This document shows positions 35,004-44,029 of a stretch of 64,000 nucleotides of DNA, in pieces. The stretch's first letter is position 1; every line of letters starts with the position of its first letter. The stretch covers positions 806,001 to 870,000 of the forward strand of contig NZ_SMGP01000002.1 in NCBI RefSeq assembly GCF_004339745.1. Reading direction: 5' to 3'. Made by a program: the position numbers and the translations under genes. The notes below the pieces were generated by a model that worked only from the letters and a program-made list of their open reading frames with translations, did no database searches and was not told the origin of the DNA. The stretch comes from Paraburkholderia sp. BL9I2N2. Lineage in GTDB: Bacteria; Pseudomonadota; Gammaproteobacteria; Burkholderiales; Burkholderiaceae.

Positions 35004-36035
35004 ATGCCCACACTCAGCGAAGTCGCGCGTCATGCCGGCGTCACCCCGGCCACGGTGTCCAACGTGCTGCGCGATCGCGGCCGGGTCGGCGCGAGCACGC
35101 GACAGCGCGTGCTCGAGGCCGTCGAAGCACTCGGCTACCGGCCGCATCTGGCCGCTCGCGCCCTCGCCGAAGGTCGCGCGCCGACGCTCGCGCTGATGGT
35201 GTCGAGCATCGCCAATCCGTTCTATCCGGAGTTCGCGCTCGCCGTCGAACGCGCGGCGCGCACGAGCGGCCACTTCGTGATCATCTGCAATACGAACGAA
35301 GATCCGCTGACCGGCCGCGCGTATCTCGACCAGATCGCCGGCACGCTTTCCGAAGGCGTACTCGTGACGAATGCGAACCTCGATTTCGCGGACCTTCATA
35401 CGACTGAATCGCGCGGCACGCCGGTGGTGCTGTGCATGTGGGAACGGCCTAACGAGCCGCCGGGACTGCCGTGCGTCGCTGTCGATTTCCGACGCGCCGG
35501 CGAGCTGGCCGGCGCGCATTTGCTGGAGCTCGGCCATCGACGGATCGGCGCGATTGTCGGCAGTAAAGCCTCGGGCATTCATGCGGCGCGTTACGAAGGT
35601 TTCGTCGACGCACTACGCGCCGGGGGCGCGCCGAAAGGCCGCGTGAAACATGGCGCCGACACGATTCAGGGCGGCTACGAAGCAGCACGCGCATTGCTCG
35701 AAAGCGATCCGAAGCTCACCGCGATCTTCGCGACCAACGACCTGCCCGCGCTCGGCGCGATGCACGCCGCCGCCGACCTCGGCCTGAACGTGCCGGCGGA
35801 TTTGTCCGTGATCGGCATCACCGATATCCAGCTCGCGCGCGAGTCGCGCCCCGCGTTGACGACGGTCGCCGTCCCGACGGTCGAAGTCGCCGGGCTCGCG
35901 GTATCCCTGTTGCGTGAGTTGATCGAGACATCGTACGGTCAGGCGACTCGCGGCGCGGCAAGCGTGCCGATGCGGGTCGCCTCGCCGCCCGAACTGGTCG
36001 TACGCGCATCCACCGGCGTGCCGCGTCCGCGGTGA
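35004..36035 (+). CDS. LacI-family transcriptional repressor
   Basis: Regulator of 343 residues. The helix-turn-helix is at 3-22 (TLSEVARHAGVTPATVSNVL), the hinge helix AARALAEG is near 52, and a periplasmic-binding-type effector domain covers about 60-335. It is divergent from the galactoside ABC/GH42 operon, with the palindrome at 34849-34864 between them. Most likely a repressor released by a galactoside or its product. Confidence 0.92.
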   Translation: MPTLSEVARHAGVTPATVSNVLRDRGRVGASTRQRVLEAVEALGYRPHLAARALAEGRAPTLALMVSSIANPFYPEFALAVERAARTSGHFVIICNTNEDPLTGRAYLDQIAGTLSEGVLVTNANLDFADLHTTESRGTPVVLCMWERPNEPPGLPCVAVDFRRAGELAGAHLLELGHRRIGAIVGSKASGIHAARYEGFVDALRAGGAPKGRVKHGADTIQGGYEAARALLESDPKLTAIFATNDLPALGAMHAAADLGLNVPADLSVIGITDIQLARESRPALTTVAVPTVEVAGLAVSLLRELIETSYGQATRGAASVPMRVASPPELVVRASTGVPRPR

Positions 36036-36315
36036 TGCGGCCATAGCAGCGTCGCGCACATTACGCGGCGAATCCTTCATTCGCGCACGCGGTCTTGCGG
36101 GCAAGCACTCGCGCCTCAGACGCCGATAAAACCTCAATCTGCCTTCAATTACCTTTCAATCGAGCCAGGACTTTCCCCAACTCCGAACGCTCGATCTCGC
36201 ACCGCACAACTCTATCCAAGCCCCACCACATAAGGCGCGCAGCCTTCCGACGAGTTTCTGCACGTCATCTTCCATTCCGATCATTTCCTTGACGCGCGTC
36301 GACGCGCCTGCTGTA
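36036..36315. other. Intergenic region before the fructose-type ABC operon
   Basis: With the operator and leader that follow, about 450 bases without a gene. No hairpin terminator for the LacI-type gene is evident. The only distinct element is the dyad at 36316-36338. Confidence 0.4.
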
Positions 36316-36338
36316 CTAAATCAACCAAAGTGATTTAG
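36316..36338. promoter_or_regulatory. Putative ROK-regulator operator
   Basis: CTAAATCA-N7-TGATTTAG is a perfect 8-bp inverted repeat in an AT-rich patch, 146 bases before the binding-protein start. The likely ligand is the ROK-family regulator encoded at the end of the same gene set. Confidence 0.5.
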
Positions 36339-36483
36339 GCGGCGCGAATCAACCCGAGTCCAGGTCGTTTCGAACCACCTTCATCCTGCATCAGGCCATA
36401 AACCAGGTTGTCAGCGCGCAGCGTTCGCGCAGGCAGCCGCCAGCAGTCCACAACGTCGTTGCCAAAAACCGGAGGAGCGTCCC

Positions 36484-37488
36484 ATGAATCTGAATTCCCG
36501 CAGGCTTCCTGTCGCCAGGAAAATCGTGTCGATGTGCGTCGCGGCATCGGCGGTATGGTGTGCGAGCGCGAGCCAGGCGGCTGACCAGCCTGTCGTCGGC
36601 CTCATCACCAAGACCGACACCAACCCGTTCTTCGTGAAGATGAAACAGGGCGCCGAAGCGGCCGCCTCGAAAGACGGCGCGAAGCTGATCACCGCCGCCG
36701 GCAAGTTCGACGGCGATAACGCGAGCCAGGTCACCGCCATCGAAAACATGATGACGGCCGGCGCGAAAGCGATTCTGATCACGCCGAGCGACACCAAGGC
36801 GATCGTGCCGAGCATCAAGAAAGCGCGCGCCGCCGGCGTGATGGTGGTCGCGCTCGACACGCCGACCGATCCGCAAGACGCCACCGACGCCCTCTTCGCC
36901 ACCGACAACTTCAAGGCCGGCGTGCTGATCGGCAAATACGCGAAAGCCGCGCTGAACGGCAAGCCCGCGAAGATCGCCACGCTCGATCTCGCGCCCGGCG
37001 TCTCGGTGGGCGTGCTGCGTCATAACGGCTTCCTGGAAGGCTTCGGCGTGAAGGAAGGCGATCCCTCGGTGGTCTGCAGCCAGGACACGCGCGGCGATCA
37101 GGCCAAGGGCCAGACGGCGATGGAAAACTGCCTGCAGAAGTCGCCCGACATCAATGTGGTCTACACGATCAACGAACCGGCGGCGGCGGGCGCGTACCGC
37201 GCGCTCAAGGCGGCGGGCAAGGATAAGAGCGTGATGATCGTCTCGATCGACGGCGGCTGTGAAGGCGTGCGCAACGTCAAGGCCGGCGCCATCGCCGCGA
37301 CCTCGCAGCAATATCCGCTGAAGATGGCCTCGCTCGGCGTGACGGCCGGTGTCGAGTATGCGAAGACCGGCAAGAAGGTCTCCGGCTATCAGGACACCGG
37401 CGTGACGCTGATCACCGACAAGGCGATGTCCGGCATCGACAGCAAGGACACCAAGTTCGGCCTCGACAACTGCTGGGGCAACAAGTAA
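36484..37488 (+). CDS. frcB: Sugar ABC transporter substrate-binding protein, fructose type
   Basis: Periplasmic binding protein of 334 residues. The signal peptide ends SQAAD near residue 33. The mature part opens PVVGLITKTDTNPFFVKMKQ and has ILITPSDTKAIVP, VVALDTPTDPQDATDALFAT and VVYTINEPAAAGAYRA. This is the pattern of the ribose/fructose family and, as I recall, of rhizobial FrcB. GGAGGAGCGTCCC precedes ATG 36484. Followed by a single-domain ATPase and a permease, the FrcBCA arrangement, and by a ROK regulator. Fructose is the likely substrate but is not proven. Confidence 0.85.
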   Translation: MNLNSRRLPVARKIVSMCVAASAVWCASASQAADQPVVGLITKTDTNPFFVKMKQGAEAAASKDGAKLITAAGKFDGDNASQVTAIENMMTAGAKAILITPSDTKAIVPSIKKARAAGVMVVALDTPTDPQDATDALFATDNFKAGVLIGKYAKAALNGKPAKIATLDLAPGVSVGVLRHNGFLEGFGVKEGDPSVVCSQDTRGDQAKGQTAMENCLQKSPDINVVYTINEPAAAGAYRALKAAGKDKSVMIVSIDGGCEGVRNVKAGAIAATSQQYPLKMASLGVTAGVEYAKTGKKVSGYQDTGVTLITDKAMSGIDSKDTKFGLDNCWGNK

Positions 37489-37501
37489 CGCGCACTGAAC
37501 A

Positions 37502-37523
37502 GCGGCCCGCTTCGCCGGGCCGC
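37502..37523 (+). terminator. Intercistronic hairpin after the binding-protein gene
   Basis: Stem GCGGCCC / GGGCCGC with a 9-base loop and no T-run. It may be an attenuator or mRNA stabiliser that makes the binding protein more abundant than the membrane components. Confidence 0.4.
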
Positions 37524-37578
37524 CATCGGATTTGCCGCGTGGCCAGCCCGCCACGCTCATGTATCGAGGTCATCCATC

Positions 37579-38565
37579 ATGTCGACTCCTTCCGCGCCCG
37601 CCGGCCACTCGCGTTCGTTCGCCGAGCGCATGCCATCGCTTGCCGAAGTCGGGCCACTCATCGCACTGGTACTGGCTTGCGGCTTCTTCATTTCGCAGAG
37701 CGACCGCTTCCTGTCGTTCCAGAACCTCTCGCTGATCCTGCAGCAAACCATGGTGGTCGCGGTCATCGCCATCGGCCAGACGCTGATCGTGCTGACCGGC
37801 GGCATCGATCTGTCGTGCGGCATGGTGATGGCGTTCGGCTCGATCATCATGACCAAATTCGCGGTCACGCTCGGCGTGCCACCGGCGCTCGCGATTCTCT
37901 GCGGGGTTGGCGCGAGCACGCTGTTCGGCGCGCTCAACGGCGTACTGATCACGCGTATCAAACTGCCGGCCTTCATCGTTACGTTGGGTACATTGAATAT
38001 CGCGTTCGCGCTCACGCAGATCTATTCGAACGCCGAGAGCGTGTCGAACCTGCCGGACGCGATCATGTTCTTCGGCAACACGTTCAAGCTCGGCCCCGCG
38101 GATGTCACGTACGGCACCGTGCTCACCTTGCTGATGTATCTCGCCACATGGTTCGTGTTGCGTGACACCGTGCCGGGCCGGCATCTGTACGCGCTCGGCA
38201 ACAATCCCGAGGCCGCGCGCCTGATGGGCTTGTCGTCGCAGAAGATCCTGCTGACCGTGTATTCGCTGGCCGGCGCGATCTACGGCATCGCTGCGCTGTT
38301 GTCCGTGTCACGGACCGGCGTGGGCGATCCGCAGGCGGGGCAAACCGAGAATCTCGACAGTATCACCGCGGTCGTGCTCGGCGGCACGAGTCTGTTCGGC
38401 GGACGCGGCTCGATTGTCGGCACGTTGCTCGGCGCGTTGATCGTCGGCGTGTTCCGCAATGGTTTGACTCTGATCGGCGTCTCTTCGGTCTACCAGGTGT
38501 TGATCACCGGCATGCTGGTGATTCTCGCGGTGGCCGCGGACAAACTTTCCCATCGTCGCGGTTAA
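37579..38565 (+). CDS. frcC: Sugar ABC transporter permease (RbsC/FrcC type)
   Basis: Inner-membrane permease of 328 residues with about ten hydrophobic segments. Landmarks of the family are GQTLIVLTGGIDLSCGMVMA (about 73-92), VTLGTLNIAFALTQIYSNAE and AVVLGGTSLFGGRGSIVGTLLGALI near the end. Lies between the binding-protein and ATPase genes, all in one direction. Forms the channel for the fructose-type importer. Confidence 0.88.
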   Translation: MSTPSAPAGHSRSFAERMPSLAEVGPLIALVLACGFFISQSDRFLSFQNLSLILQQTMVVAVIAIGQTLIVLTGGIDLSCGMVMAFGSIIMTKFAVTLGVPPALAILCGVGASTLFGALNGVLITRIKLPAFIVTLGTLNIAFALTQIYSNAESVSNLPDAIMFFGNTFKLGPADVTYGTVLTLLMYLATWFVLRDTVPGRHLYALGNNPEAARLMGLSSQKILLTVYSLAGAIYGIAALLSVSRTGVGDPQAGQTENLDSITAVVLGGTSLFGGRGSIVGTLLGALIVGVFRNGLTLIGVSSVYQVLITGMLVILAVAADKLSHRRG

Positions 38566-38640
38566 AAACGCAATCGCACTTCGTGCATGGGGCCGGAGTA
38601 AGCGCTGAAGCGCCAACTCCGGCCAACAGAGGAGCCCGTC

Positions 38641-39438
38641 ATGTCGACACCAATTTCCGCTTCTGCCGCGATGCCCGTTCTGCAGGCGCGCGGACTCATC
38701 AAACGCTATGGCAACGTGACCGCGCTCGACGGTTGCGATTTCGAAGTGATGCCCGGCGAAATCATGGCCGTGATCGGCGATAACGGCGCGGGAAAATCGT
38801 CGTTGATCAAGGCCCTTTCCGGCGCCACGGTGCCGGACGAAGGCGAGATTCTGCTCGACGGCAAGCCCGTCAAATTCCGCAGCCCGCTGGATGCCCGCGC
38901 GCAAGGCATCGAGACGGTGTATCAGGAACTCGCGGTGGCGCCGGCCATGAGCATCGCCGAAAACCTGTTCCTCGCCCGCGAACTGCTGAAACCCGGCTGG
39001 CGCGGCTCGATCTTCAAGATGATCGACAAGCGCCGCATGCTGGACGAAGCGACCGCGCATATGAAGGACCTGCAGATCGGCATCCGCTCGATGCGCCAGG
39101 CCGTCGAAACGCTCTCGGGCGGCCAGCGTCAGGGCGTGGCCGTGGCGCGCAGCGCGGCGTTCGCGCGGCACGTGGTGATTCTCGACGAACCGACCGCCGC
39201 GCTCGGCGTGAAGGAAGGCAATATGGTGCTGGAGTTGATCCGGCGCGTGCGCGATCGCGGCTTGCCGGTGATCCTGATCAGCCACAACATGCCGCACGTG
39301 TTCGAGATCGCGGACCGCATCCATATCCAGCGGCTTGGCCGGCGCGCGGCGCTGGTGAACAGGAAAGACATACATATGTCGGAAGCCGTGGCGATCATGA
39401 CGGGCGCAAAGGAAGCGGACGTCAAGGCGATTGCATGA
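38641..39438 (+). CDS. frcA: Single-domain sugar ABC ATPase (FrcA type)
   Basis: ATPase of 265 residues with one nucleotide-binding domain, unlike the two-domain RbsA. Walker A GDNGAGKSSLIKALSG lies near 46, signature ETLSGGQRQGVAVARSAA near 157, Walker B VVILDEPTAALG near 178 and H-loop ISHNM near 213. The single-domain form is characteristic of FrcA-like systems and supports the fructose assignment. GAGGAGCCCGTC precedes ATG 38641. Confidence 0.88.
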   Translation: MSTPISASAAMPVLQARGLIKRYGNVTALDGCDFEVMPGEIMAVIGDNGAGKSSLIKALSGATVPDEGEILLDGKPVKFRSPLDARAQGIETVYQELAVAPAMSIAENLFLARELLKPGWRGSIFKMIDKRRMLDEATAHMKDLQIGIRSMRQAVETLSGGQRQGVAVARSAAFARHVVILDEPTAALGVKEGNMVLELIRRVRDRGLPVILISHNMPHVFEIADRIHIQRLGRRAALVNRKDIHMSEAVAIMTGAKEADVKAIA

Positions 39439-39468
39439 TGCGTGCATCCTGCTGAGCGGGCTCTCACC

Positions 39469-40695
39469 ATGGAAACCACCGGCACCCGCTCGCCCCTCAA
39501 ACGCACGGTCGGCTCGAATCAGGTCGGCATGCGGCAGTTCAACGAGCGCATCGTGTTGCAGGCGATCCGCTTGCATGGGCCGCTGCCGAAAGCCGACGTG
39601 GGCCGTCTCACGCGTCTTTCGATGCAGACGGTGTCGATGATCGTCGAGCGTCTCATCGAGGACGGCCTGCTCGAAAAGCAGGCTCGCGTGCGCGGCAGGA
39701 TTGGCCAGCCATCCGTGCCGATCGCGTTGCGCGCGCAAGGCGCGTACACCATCGGCGTCAAGGTGGGACGTCGCAGTCTCGACGTGCTCGCGATGGATTT
39801 CGCCGGCCACGTGGTGCACCGCGATGTCTTCGACTACGCCTACCCCGATCCGCGCACGCTGTTTCCCGCGCTCGAAAGCAAGCTGGCGCGCGTGAATCAG
39901 ACGCTCGGCGCGAAGGCCAGCCAGGTGGTCGGCGTGGGCGTCGCGGCGCCCTTGTGGCTCGGCGGCTGGCGCGACTTTCTCGGCGCGCCACCCGATGCGC
40001 TGGAAGCGTGGCACGAGATCGATCTGCGCTCGCGCATCGCCACCATGACGGGCCTGCCCGTGGAGTTCGCCAAAGACACCACGGCCGCCTGCGCCGCCGA
40101 ACTCGTCATGGGCCAGGGCCGCGGCATCCACAACTTTCTGTATCTGTTCGTCGGCACGTTTATCGGCGGCGGTCTCGTCATCGACGGCCGTTTGCATAGC
40201 GGCCCGCACGACAACGCGGGCGCGGTCGGTTCCATTCCGCTGCGCGAAGGCGGCGCGCGCAAACCCGCGCGGCAGCTGTTGCACGCGGCCTCGGGTTTCG
40301 TGCTCGAAAAACTATTGACCGATGCCGGCGCGCCGGCCGCGGCCGCGCACGATCATCGCGCGTTGTCGCCGGAATTGTGGCGGCATACCGAGCAATGGCT
40401 CGATAGCGCGTGCCCCGCGATAGCCAACGCGCTAACCAATGCGGCGGCCCTGCTCGATCTCGACGCGATCGTGATCGACGGCGAACTCGACCGGCAACTA
40501 GTGCGGGAGATCATTCGACGCACCGAGCGCGTGCTCGACCGTTTCGAATGGGAAGGCATGGTGCGGCCGCAATTGCTGGAAGGCGCGATCGGCGCCGATG
40601 CGCGTGCGATGGGCGGCGCGATTCTGCCGCTCTACGCGCATTTCGCGCCGGTGCATGAACTCTTCCTGAAGCCGGCGGCGGAGACGGCTTACTAG
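39469..40695 (+). CDS. ROK-family transcriptional regulator
   Basis: Regulator of 408 residues. A winged helix-turn-helix (about 20-80, PKADVGRLTRLSMQTVSMIV) is followed by a ROK sugar-kinase-like domain (about 90-400) with FVGTFIGGGLVIDGRL near 215. I do not see the usual paired-Cys zinc motif of ROK proteins (CxCGxxGC); the region reads HNAGAVGSIPLREG-like sequence without cysteines, so metal binding seems lost. Chosen start ATG 39469; a GTG at 39442 is possible. It follows the frc-type genes by 30 bases and probably controls them through the dyad at 36316. Confidence 0.85.
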   Translation: METTGTRSPLKRTVGSNQVGMRQFNERIVLQAIRLHGPLPKADVGRLTRLSMQTVSMIVERLIEDGLLEKQARVRGRIGQPSVPIALRAQGAYTIGVKVGRRSLDVLAMDFAGHVVHRDVFDYAYPDPRTLFPALESKLARVNQTLGAKASQVVGVGVAAPLWLGGWRDFLGAPPDALEAWHEIDLRSRIATMTGLPVEFAKDTTAACAAELVMGQGRGIHNFLYLFVGTFIGGGLVIDGRLHSGPHDNAGAVGSIPLREGGARKPARQLLHAASGFVLEKLLTDAGAPAAAAHDHRALSPELWRHTEQWLDSACPAIANALTNAAALLDLDAIVIDGELDRQLVREIIRRTERVLDRFEWEGMVRPQLLEGAIGADARAMGGAILPLYAHFAPVHELFLKPAAETAY

Positions 40696-40740
40696 GCGCT
40701 GCCGATGTGGCCATCGACACCGGCACGCTTCACTTCATGC

Positions 40741-43700
40741 TCATTGCTCGGCGACCTTCGTGATGGAAGCCGTTTTCGCAGGCGGATTGTCGAGCAACGG
40801 TTGCAACACGGGCGCCAGCGACTTCAGCAATTGCACCGACAGCGCGCTGGTGAACTCGTAATGCGCGGCATACGGTTCATGCACCCAGGCGGTCAAGGTG
40901 CCATAGAACCGGTCGCCCATCGCGAACACGAAGGTCGCGCTGCGGTTCACCTTGCGCGACTCGATCAGCCGCGCGCCTTTGGCGAACACATTGAAGCGCT
41001 GATCGCCGGTGCCGGTCTTGCCGTACACCTGGAGCGTCTGGCCGTCGGGGAACGTCATGCCTTGCGCGAGACGCCGCGCCGTACCGCCCGTCACCACATC
41101 GCGCAACAGCACTTTTACGACGCCGGCGATTTCCGGCGACAACTGCTGTTGCGGCGCCACCGCCGCGCGCTGGAAATGCGTTTCGTAAGGCGTGTCTTTC
41201 GCGAAGTCGAGTTGCGTGAGGCTTTCGGTCGGCACCTTGTTGCCGTTGTTGGCGATCACGCCGATCAGTTGCGCGAGCGCAGCCGGCCGGTCGCCCGACG
41301 CGCCGATTGCGGCCGCATACGAAGGCGTGAGCGTCGCGAACGGATAACCAAGCGCCTGCCATGACTTGCCGATGGCATCGTAGGCACGCAGTTCGACCAT
41401 CCGTTTGATGCGGCGGTCCTGCGTCGCGTGATAGCGCGTCTTGAAGAGCCACGAATACGTCGACAGACGCACATCGCGGCTCGCGCTCTGGATCTGTTCG
41501 AGCGTAGCGTCGGGATGCGCGCGCAGATAGTTGAGCGTCCACAGTTCCAGCGGATGCACGCTCGAGATATAGCCGCGATCGTTCAGATTGAAGCGGTCGA
41601 TCGCGTATTTGGCATACAGGTTAGCCAGGTCTTCGTCGTCCAGCACAGAGGCGGCGGGTGTGTTTTTCAGCGCGGCGCGCATCCTGGCATTGAACCACGC
41701 ATTCGACTCGTCAGGCGCGACGCTGCGCAACACCGTCGCCACCTTCGGCGGCGATTTGCGCACGCCGAGCAGAAGCAGCGCCAAGGCCTGATCGGGTGCC
41801 TTGCCGTGATACTTCGTGTAGAAACGGTTCATGTACACGCGGCTTTCCTGATCCGCGAAACGCGTCAGATACATCTTGCGCATCTCTGGATCACCCAGCC
41901 ATTGCGCCGACGGCCCGGTGGTCTGCACCATTTCGTAATGGACGATGTCGCGCATCAGCCGCACGAACACCAGATTCACCGAATGCTGGAACGCGCGGTG
42001 CACGGTCAGGATGCGGCCGTTGTCGTCGGATTCGAAATTGTTGAAGGTTTGCGCCCCGCCGCCCGTGTAGAACGTTTCACCGGGACTAGCCGAGTATTTG
42101 CGCTCCACGGCCGCGTCGAGCATGGCCTGCAGCGAACGGTCCGAAGTGTGCGCGAGATAGTTGAGCGCCCAGCGCGTGAGCTGGTCGTTCGGATCGTACT
42201 TGACGGCTTTCAGCTCCGCTGTGCTCAGCGGTGCATAACGCTTGTGCAGATCCGAGACGATCTGCAAATACGTCACCACAGTACGCAGTTTCGCCGTCGA
42301 ACCGAGGTTCAGGCGTGCGCCGGAGTTGATGTCGAACGGCTGGTTGACGCTGTCGGTTTGCACCCGCACGAGGTTGGCGCCGTCGCGCCGCTCGAACAGC
42401 GTGAAGCTATAGGCGATTCTCGACGGATCGTCCGACGCGCGCAGCATTTCGAAGCCGACCAGACCCGCCGCTTTCGCGCCATCGCGCGTGGCGGCGGCGG
42501 CAAGCCGCTCGCTCACGGCCTGCTGAACGGCGTTGTTGAGCGTGCCCTTCGCCTGCAGATCGAGGCGGTCGAGTTCGTAAAAACTCGGAATGCCGAGCGC
42601 GGCCAGTAGATGCGAACGCATGGACGTCACCGCCTTGCGCGACACGAAGGAATCCGTGCTGGCCGTTTTGACGGGCGCGCGGTGCAGATCGACTACCGCG
42701 GACAGCGCGGCGTCGCGCAACGGAATCGAAACGATGCCGCCGTTCGCCAGCAGCCGCAGATAACTGTCGGTCAGCCGTTCGAGTTCCTTGTAGCCGTGAT
42801 GCAGGAAATACGACGGCGCGCGTTGCGCGATCATCAACGAGAGCACCTGCCGGAACGCCACGCCCTGCTCCGGCAGATTCTGTTCGGTCGACGGCGCTGC
42901 CAGGATGCGGTTGACATCGTTGAAATCGCGGCCATACCAGGCGGCGAGACCGTCGCCGATCCCGTTGATTTCGCCGATGCCCGGCTGCGCGGCCAACGGC
43001 ACCGAGTTGAGATAGCGGACGACGATCTGCCGGCGCGCCGGCATGGTTTGCGGGCCGTTCAGATAGGCGCGCACCGAAGCCGATGCAATTTGCCGCAATT
43101 TCTCCGGCGGCGTCGCCGTGCGGCCGCCCGCGGAGTGGCGGAATTTTTCGATCTGCGTGGCAAGCGTGCTGCCGCCGGGCTGCGACTGATGGTGATTGAA
43201 CACGCGCACGCCCTGGTCGGCCAATGCACGGCTGAAGCGCCCCCAGTCGATTGCCGGATTGCGGTTCGGCTGGTTCGGATCGAGCAGATAGCGGTCTTCG
43301 ATAAACAGCAGCGAATTCACGACCAGCGGCGGAATCGCGTCGAAGTCGTCGTACACGCGGCCGGGAAACTGCGCGGCGAAGAGCGGCGCGCCGGTGCCGT
43401 CGAAGAGTTGCAAGCCCGCCCGATCTTTTTCTTCGTACGGCAGAAAGAGGCCGTTATCCGCCAGCGATAGCATCCGGTCGGAATCGCGCGCCTGGGCGGT
43501 GATTTCAAATCCGCGTTGCAGCAAGCGCTGCTGGATCGACGGCAGCAGCGCGTAGCCCAGTCGGCTATCGTATGGGCCGTTGTCGGCTTGGGGAAAACGG
43601 ATGGAATGACTGGCACCGTCGGCGACGGAAAAGCCCACGTCGCGAGTCAATTCGGAGAGATAGTGCGCCTGCAATCGCGAGGTTTCGATCTCGTTCTGGC

Positions 43701-43821
43701 AAAAGCGTACCGCCAATGCCAGCGCAAGCAAGAATGCCGCCACCAGCGCCCATTTGAACCACTTGCGCACAGACGTCGTGCCCGTCGCGCGAAACGGTAA
43801 TCGAACCAGCGGCCGATTCAT
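40741..43821 (-). CDS. Class A penicillin-binding protein (transglycosylase/transpeptidase)
   Basis: Large bifunctional cell-wall synthase of 1026 residues, longer than typical PBP1a/1b (about 800). One transmembrane anchor lies near 22-40. The GT51 domain carries a degenerate first motif (IEDRYLLDPNQ) and GGSTLATQIEKF. The transpeptidase domain has the SxxK site in LGSTAKLRTVVTYL, SxN in QHSVNLVFVR and KTG in VYGKTGTGD. The active-site serine region is therefore intact. GGGGAGAGCACC precedes ATG 43821. Convergent with the ROK gene; no divisome partner nearby. Probably an accessory peptidoglycan synthase. Confidence 0.88.
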   Translation of the reverse strand: MNRPLVRLPFRATGTTSVRKWFKWALVAAFLLALALAVRFCQNEIETSRLQAHYLSELTRDVGFSVADGASHSIRFPQADNGPYDSRLGYALLPSIQQRLLQRGFEITAQARDSDRMLSLADNGLFLPYEEKDRAGLQLFDGTGAPLFAAQFPGRVYDDFDAIPPLVVNSLLFIEDRYLLDPNQPNRNPAIDWGRFSRALADQGVRVFNHHQSQPGGSTLATQIEKFRHSAGGRTATPPEKLRQIASASVRAYLNGPQTMPARRQIVVRYLNSVPLAAQPGIGEINGIGDGLAAWYGRDFNDVNRILAAPSTEQNLPEQGVAFRQVLSLMIAQRAPSYFLHHGYKELERLTDSYLRLLANGGIVSIPLRDAALSAVVDLHRAPVKTASTDSFVSRKAVTSMRSHLLAALGIPSFYELDRLDLQAKGTLNNAVQQAVSERLAAAATRDGAKAAGLVGFEMLRASDDPSRIAYSFTLFERRDGANLVRVQTDSVNQPFDINSGARLNLGSTAKLRTVVTYLQIVSDLHKRYAPLSTAELKAVKYDPNDQLTRWALNYLAHTSDRSLQAMLDAAVERKYSASPGETFYTGGGAQTFNNFESDDNGRILTVHRAFQHSVNLVFVRLMRDIVHYEMVQTTGPSAQWLGDPEMRKMYLTRFADQESRVYMNRFYTKYHGKAPDQALALLLLGVRKSPPKVATVLRSVAPDESNAWFNARMRAALKNTPAASVLDDEDLANLYAKYAIDRFNLNDRGYISSVHPLELWTLNYLRAHPDATLEQIQSASRDVRLSTYSWLFKTRYHATQDRRIKRMVELRAYDAIGKSWQALGYPFATLTPSYAAAIGASGDRPAALAQLIGVIANNGNKVPTESLTQLDFAKDTPYETHFQRAAVAPQQQLSPEIAGVVKVLLRDVVTGGTARRLAQGMTFPDGQTLQVYGKTGTGDQRFNVFAKGARLIESRKVNRSATFVFAMGDRFYGTLTAWVHEPYAAHYEFTSALSVQLLKSLAPVLQPLLDNPPAKTASITKVAEQ

Positions 43822-44003
43822 GGTGCTCTCCCCGAGCGGACGCCGGTTTCTTCTGGCCCGGCGCACCTTCAAGGCAGTGTAGCGCGGAACGCGAACCCAG
43901 GATCGGTTCGGATTTACCCGAGAGTGTCGCGGCTACAACACCTCTTCGCAAGACATGGCGCGGCGCCAATTGCCATGAGATATTCAACGTCTTTCGCGTG
44001 ATG

Positions 44004-44029
44004 AAAAACCGCCGCTTCAGGCGGTTTTT
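44004..44029. terminator. Bidirectional terminator at the end of the LysR gene
   Basis: AAAAACCGCC-N6-GGCGGTTTTT is a perfect 10-bp stem with A and T runs on either side. On the minus strand it overlaps the last codons of the LysR gene. Confidence 0.75.

Noticed and set aside
38308..40284. 658-residue minus-strand frame opposite the frc-type ATPase and ROK genes
   Set aside because: Antisense shadow of two well-supported genes; composition unlike a real protein.
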